DNA of 64,000 nt from Cupriavidus pauculus (lineage in GTDB: Bacteria > Pseudomonadota > Gammaproteobacteria > Burkholderiales > Burkholderiaceae): NCBI RefSeq assembly GCF_022179805.1, contig NZ_BPUO01000006.1:1-64000 (forward strand), written 5' to 3'. A program made the translations under genes and the position numbers. Below, piece by piece: positions 60,732-64,000 of the stretch. Each line of letters opens with the position of its first letter. Positions within the stretch are counted from its first letter, which is position 1. Below the pieces are notes generated by a model. The model made no database searches, had not been told where the DNA came from, and was given only the letters and a program-made list of their open reading frames with translations.

Positions 60732-62333
60732 CTAGATCGCTTCTTCCGGCTCCTGCCGCACGTCTTCGCGCTCGTTGACCCAGATGCCGCGTCGCCCCAG
60801 GATACTGGCCGGCGGCGCGGGCCGCTGGTACAGGTAGCCCTGGGCCAGGTCCACGCCCGCCTCCGCAATCAGCGCGTGCTGGGCTTCGGTTTCGATGCCC
60901 TCGGCAATCACCGTCAGGTGGAAGTGATGCGCCATGCCGACAATGCCGCGCAACAGCGCGCGGGCGTTGGCATCCACGTCCTGCGTGAACTGGCGATCGA
61001 TCTTCAGATAGTCGAACGGGAAACTCTTGATCAGGTCGAGATTGCTGTTGCGCGTGCCGAAATCGTCCACGGCCAGCCGGATGCCGGCCTGGTGCAAGCG
61101 GTCGAACGCCTCGCGTGTTGCGCCGGTGTCCGCCAGCAGGTGGCGCTCGGTGATTTCCAGCACCAGCCCCGAACCGTCGGGCATGGCGCGCTGCAAGGCC
61201 GCCAGGTCGCCTAGGAAGGTGCGCCGCCGCAGGCTCAGCGGTGCGGCGTTGACGGCGATATGCAACGGTGCCGGCGGCCCGTAGCGGTTGACGTCTTCCA
61301 CCACGCGACGCAGCACGAAGTGGGTGATGTCGTCGATCAGCGGCGTCGACTCCACCGTCTCGATGTACGCCCCGGGCGCAATGCTGCCCCAGCGCGGGTG
61401 CTGCCATCGCAGCAATGCCTCGGTGCCCATCCAGCGGCGCGAACGGACTTCCACGATGGGCTGGTACGCCAGATGGAATTCGTCGCGCTTCAACGCCTGG
61501 CGCACGGCCTGCAGCAGCAGGCGCCGGGGCGCGGCCACCAGTAGATAGGCGGCCAGCGCCAGCAAGCCCGCCAGCAGGCCGATGGCGCAGTACAACAGGT
61601 CGTACTTGCGATGCAGTCCGGTCACGTATTCGAACGATGCCAGCACGTGCACTTGCATGGGCCATGTGTTCGAGCCCGTGGTCACCCCGCTGCGCGGCGT
61701 GTCCGGCGACGGCAGGAATGTCCCGTCGTGATGGATCGAAGCCTTGCCCACCGTGAGGATGACGTCCGACGCGCCAAAGCCGATGCCTTGCGACAGCGCA
61801 TCGGTGATATACCGTCCCTCGATCAGCAGGAAGCTGCCCGCGTCCGGCTTGCCCGGCCGGGCCAGGAATATCGCCAGCGCCGGTGCGTACGCGCGAAACG
61901 GCGTGCCTTGCACGAGCACGAACCGCTCCGGCACGGCTGGCTGCGGGTCGGTGAAGTAGTAGGACAAGGGCACATGCACGGCGCCGCGCGTGCCCGAGCA
62001 ATAGATCACGCCGTGATCCACCGTGGCCGCCGTGCGGACGTACGGGATCAGGCTTTGCGACGTGCTCAGTGTCTGGCTGACCTCCGCGCACGGCCGGCCG
62101 GCCAGCGGCACCACATGGTGCAGGCCCTGGGCCTTGACCGCATCGACCATGCGTTCGAGCGTGGCCACGATCTCGCTACCGATGCTGGCTTCGCGCCGGG
62201 TGACGAGGTCGTCGACGTGGCGCCTCCCGATCCAGATGGCCATCGCGGCAAAACACAGGCACGTAAACGCCCACCCCAGCAGTGTCAGGGGCGACACGTG
62301 CCAGCCGCCAAAGCGATCCTGCCAGAAATTCAA
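60732..62333 (-). CDS. Cyclic-di-GMP phosphodiesterase (periplasmic CSS-type sensor-EAL)
   Basis: This 533-residue protein has two helices around a periplasmic domain (about 40-235). That domain holds cysteines in GRPCAEVS and VIYCSG, the second close to the CSS motif of redox-tuned EAL proteins. The EAL domain has the catalytic set: TEALLRW (E305), VNAAPLSL, LEITERH, VDDFGT, DYLKID and IAEGIE. It should linearise cyclic-di-GMP and so oppose the diguanylate cyclase at 10.6 kb. TTG 62333 is preferred because GAGGGG lies nine bases upstream; TTG 62339 sits too close. It ends 10 bases from the convergent mntH gene. Confidence 0.9.
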   Translation of the reverse strand: MNFWQDRFGGWHVSPLTLLGWAFTCLCFAAMAIWIGRRHVDDLVTRREASIGSEIVATLERMVDAVKAQGLHHVVPLAGRPCAEVSQTLSTSQSLIPYVRTAATVDHGVIYCSGTRGAVHVPLSYYFTDPQPAVPERFVLVQGTPFRAYAPALAIFLARPGKPDAGSFLLIEGRYITDALSQGIGFGASDVILTVGKASIHHDGTFLPSPDTPRSGVTTGSNTWPMQVHVLASFEYVTGLHRKYDLLYCAIGLLAGLLALAAYLLVAAPRRLLLQAVRQALKRDEFHLAYQPIVEVRSRRWMGTEALLRWQHPRWGSIAPGAYIETVESTPLIDDITHFVLRRVVEDVNRYGPPAPLHIAVNAAPLSLRRRTFLGDLAALQRAMPDGSGLVLEITERHLLADTGATREAFDRLHQAGIRLAVDDFGTRNSNLDLIKSFPFDYLKIDRQFTQDVDANARALLRGIVGMAHHFHLTVIAEGIETEAQHALIAEAGVDLAQGYLYQRPAPPASILGRRGIWVNEREDVRQEPEEAI

Positions 62334-62453
62334 GACCAAAGTCCCCTCGTTGTCGTCGTGCGTCGGTTCTTGCCGATTGTGGGCTGACCGCGTGTATGAA
62401 TGCTGTCGGTTGCACGCCTACAAAAACGACCGGGGATCCGGGCATCGTGCCGG

Positions 62454-63296
62454 CTACATCACAGGTTCGAGCTTGCGATACTGGTTGTAATGCCGGATGG
62501 CGCGATGCGGGTCGCCCAGCGCCTCATGCAAACGCGCGGCGTTGTAGTGGGCATCGGCAAAGTCGGGCGCCAGTGCAATGCACGCGTGGTAGCTCTCCAG
62601 TGCCTCCCGCTGCGCACCGGCATCCTCCAGTGCAACGCCGAGATTGAAATGGATTAACGGTTGGCTGGGCAGATAACTGAGCGCCGTGCGGTATTCGGCG
62701 ATGGCTTCGGCCACCCGGTGGTGGTCGCTCAGCAGGCAGCCCAGATTGAGCCAGGCATCGAGGTAGTCGGGCGCCTGCGCCACGGCCTGGCGGTATGCAA
62801 ATTCGGCGTCACCCGGCGCCGTGCGCTCCAGCGCCACGCCTCGCTCGAACCATGCCGCCGGGTCGGTTTCAGGCGGCTCAGCACGGGCTGCCGGTAGCGT
62901 GGCATCGCGGCGCATCTCGACAACCTCAGCGGAAGCGGGCGGGCTGCCCGCATCATCGAGATCGAGCACGAACTGGCCGGAATCGACATGCCAGCGGCCG
63001 CGCCGGTCCTGCACCGCGACATCGCCACCCACGGCGGTCACGCGCATGCCGGTGGGCGGCCGCCCTTCTCCCAGCCCCTGCAGGCGCCGCAGTGACCGCG
63101 TGACATGCCGGGTTGGGATGCCCGCCTCGCGCAGCGACTGGGCCGTGCGCAGCAGCACCACATCCTGGAAGCTGAAACGGTATTCGCGGCGCGTGCCGCG
63201 CCGGGGCGCAATCACGCCGGACGCAATCAGTGCGGTGATGACGGTACGCGAAATGCCCAGCAGCGCCTGGACATCGCGCGTGGAATAGGCTTGCAT
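62454..63296 (-). CDS. MerR-type HTH-tetratricopeptide repeat fusion protein
   Basis: This 280-residue protein has an N-terminal MerR-like winged helix (YSTRDVQALLGISRTVITALIASGVIAPRRGTRREYRFSFQDVVLLR), a middle segment, and from about residue 145 at least three TPR units (AWFERGVALERTAPGDAEFAYRQAVAQAPDYLDAWLNLGCLL and onward). A DNA-binding head with a protein-interaction tail is uncommon for MerR proteins. It lies 15 bases downstream of the Ku gene in the same direction, so the two are probably co-transcribed and it may act in double-strand break repair or its control. Confidence 0.85.
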   Translation of the reverse strand: MQAYSTRDVQALLGISRTVITALIASGVIAPRRGTRREYRFSFQDVVLLRTAQSLREAGIPTRHVTRSLRRLQGLGEGRPPTGMRVTAVGGDVAVQDRRGRWHVDSGQFVLDLDDAGSPPASAEVVEMRRDATLPAARAEPPETDPAAWFERGVALERTAPGDAEFAYRQAVAQAPDYLDAWLNLGCLLSDHHRVAEAIAEYRTALSYLPSQPLIHFNLGVALEDAGAQREALESYHACIALAPDFADAHYNAARLHEALGDPHRAIRHYNQYRKLEPVM

Positions 63297-63311
63297 TGCC
63301 GGCGGCGCCCC

Positions 63312-64000
63312 CTACTTGCGAGCCGCGCGGCGCGGCACTTCAACGGGCGCGGCGGCAGCACGCCGGGCTGTCTTGCGCGCCGGGGCCTCCGGCGCGGCCT
63401 TGGCCGCCGCCTTGCCCGCGCTCTTGGCCGCGGGTTGCCGCTTGTTGCTGCCGATGCTCTTGCGCAGCGCTTCCATCAGGTCGATCACCTCGCCGCCGGC
63501 CGGCGCCGGGGTCTCGGCGGCCACCGTGATCTTCTTGCCGGCGATCTTCTTGTCGATCTGATCCAGGATGCGCTGCTTTTCCTCGTCGGCGTAGGCGGTG
63601 GGGTCGTACCCTTCCACCGCGTTCTGCTCGATCAGTTGCTGGGCCAGCTTGAGTTCGGCCGGCGCCACGTCGGCACGCTCCACATGCAGGTCGGCCATGT
63701 CGCGCACCTCGTCCGCGTACAGCAGTTGCTGCAGGATCAGGCCATCGTCGCCCACCCGGATCTGCACCATGTACTGCTTGCCCTTCCAGGCCCACTTGGC
63801 CAGCGCGCAGGTGCCGGTTTCGCGCATGGCCTCGGCCAGCAGGTTGTAGGGCTTGGCGCCGCGCTTGTCGGGGCCCAGGTAATACGCCTTGTCGAAATAG
63901 ATGGGATCGACGGCGCCCACGGGCATGAACGACACGATATCGATGGTCTGCTCCGCCGCATCCTCCAGCGCCTTGAGTTCTTCGGGCGTGAAGGTCACAT
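63312..64000 (-). CDS. ku: Ku protein, non-homologous end joining (partial, 5' end outside window)
   Basis: The visible C-terminal 229 codons cover the Ku core end and tail. FTPEELKALEDAAEQTIDIVSFMP and DPIYFDKAYYLGPDKRGAKPYNLLAEAM are Ku signatures. LHVERADVAPAELKLAQQLIEQ follows, then a lysine/alanine-rich extended C-terminus (KRQPAAKSAGKAAAKAAPE) that binds DNA in bacterial Ku proteins. Ku binds broken DNA ends and recruits LigD. The frame is open through the right edge, so the start and the first roughly 100 residues lie beyond 64000. ligD is not in the window. Confidence 0.93.
   Translation of the reverse strand, partial: VTFTPEELKALEDAAEQTIDIVSFMPVGAVDPIYFDKAYYLGPDKRGAKPYNLLAEAMRETGTCALAKWAWKGKQYMVQIRVGDDGLILQQLLYADEVRDMADLHVERADVAPAELKLAQQLIEQNAVEGYDPTAYADEEKQRILDQIDKKIAGKKITVAAETPAPAGGEVIDLMEALRKSIGSNKRQPAAKSAGKAAAKAAPEAPARKTARRAAAAPVEVPRRAARK

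Noticed and set aside
1..64000. tRNA genes, rRNA genes or CRISPR arrays
   Set aside because: No cloverleaf-like, rRNA-like or regularly spaced repeat pattern was found by reading; the repeats present are dispersed palindromes.

Overview
The window reads as one continuous piece of a GC-rich (roughly two-thirds G+C by eye) betaproteobacterial chromosome of the Burkholderiales, most likely Cupriavidus or a close relative. The basis is three Bug-type tripartite tricarboxylate transporter receptors, two porins of the Burkholderiales type, many LysR regulators beside small catabolic operons, and a Ku-type end-joining gene. No tRNA, rRNA, CRISPR array or prophage was seen. The only mobile DNA is what looks like the tail of an IS256-family element at the extreme left edge.

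Left part (1-13 kb): a leftward operon of acyl-CoA carboxyltransferase, single-chain biotin-dependent acyl-CoA carboxylase, double-length CaiB/BaiF CoA-transferase and Bug receptor (8678 to 230). It has a well-matched sigma-54 promoter and a divergent sigma-54 activator gene; paired TGTC-N9-GACA palindromes lie between them. A diguanylate cyclase and an MFS transporter follow.

13-26.5 kb: an unusual Rieske [2Fe-2S]-cytochrome P450 fusion gene, then a four-gene exopolysaccharide operon (membrane-fusion protein, six-hairpin glycosidase-like protein, PilZ-tailed family-2 glycosyltransferase, NodT/OprM-type outer-membrane factor), then polB (DNA polymerase II) and a Nudix-metallo-beta-lactamase fusion. 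With the diguanylate cyclase at 10.6 kb and an EAL phosphodiesterase at 61 kb, cyclic-di-GMP is a recurring theme.

26.5-43.3 kb: a Bug/MmgE-PrpD operon with a divergent LysR; small secreted and membrane proteins; an AI-2E-type permease; and an IclR-headed catabolic operon (cyclase-family hydrolase, ABC solute receptor, Cys-less thiolase-fold protein plus DUF35 partner, ADP-forming acyl-CoA synthetase) followed by a porin. An HglS-type 2-oxoadipate dioxygenase/decarboxylase and a LysR come next.

43.3-50.5 kb: an orphan 105-residue gene preceded by two consensus LexA boxes, then a sugar-acid-type cluster (ThDP enzyme divergent from Bug, Ldh-family dehydrogenase, HpaI/GarL aldolase, GarR reductase, LysR).

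50.5-64 kb: GFA protein, PQQ-type sugar dehydrogenase lipoprotein, a porin divergent from a TctD/TctE-like two-component system, a MarR/EmrB pair, FmdB-type zinc ribbon, MntH with a Fur-like box, an EAL protein, a MerR-TPR fusion and the 3' part of a Ku gene cut by the right edge. A family of near-identical palindromes (CCCCTCTCCC...GGGAGAGGGG) sits at gene 3' ends, in three cases between convergent genes.
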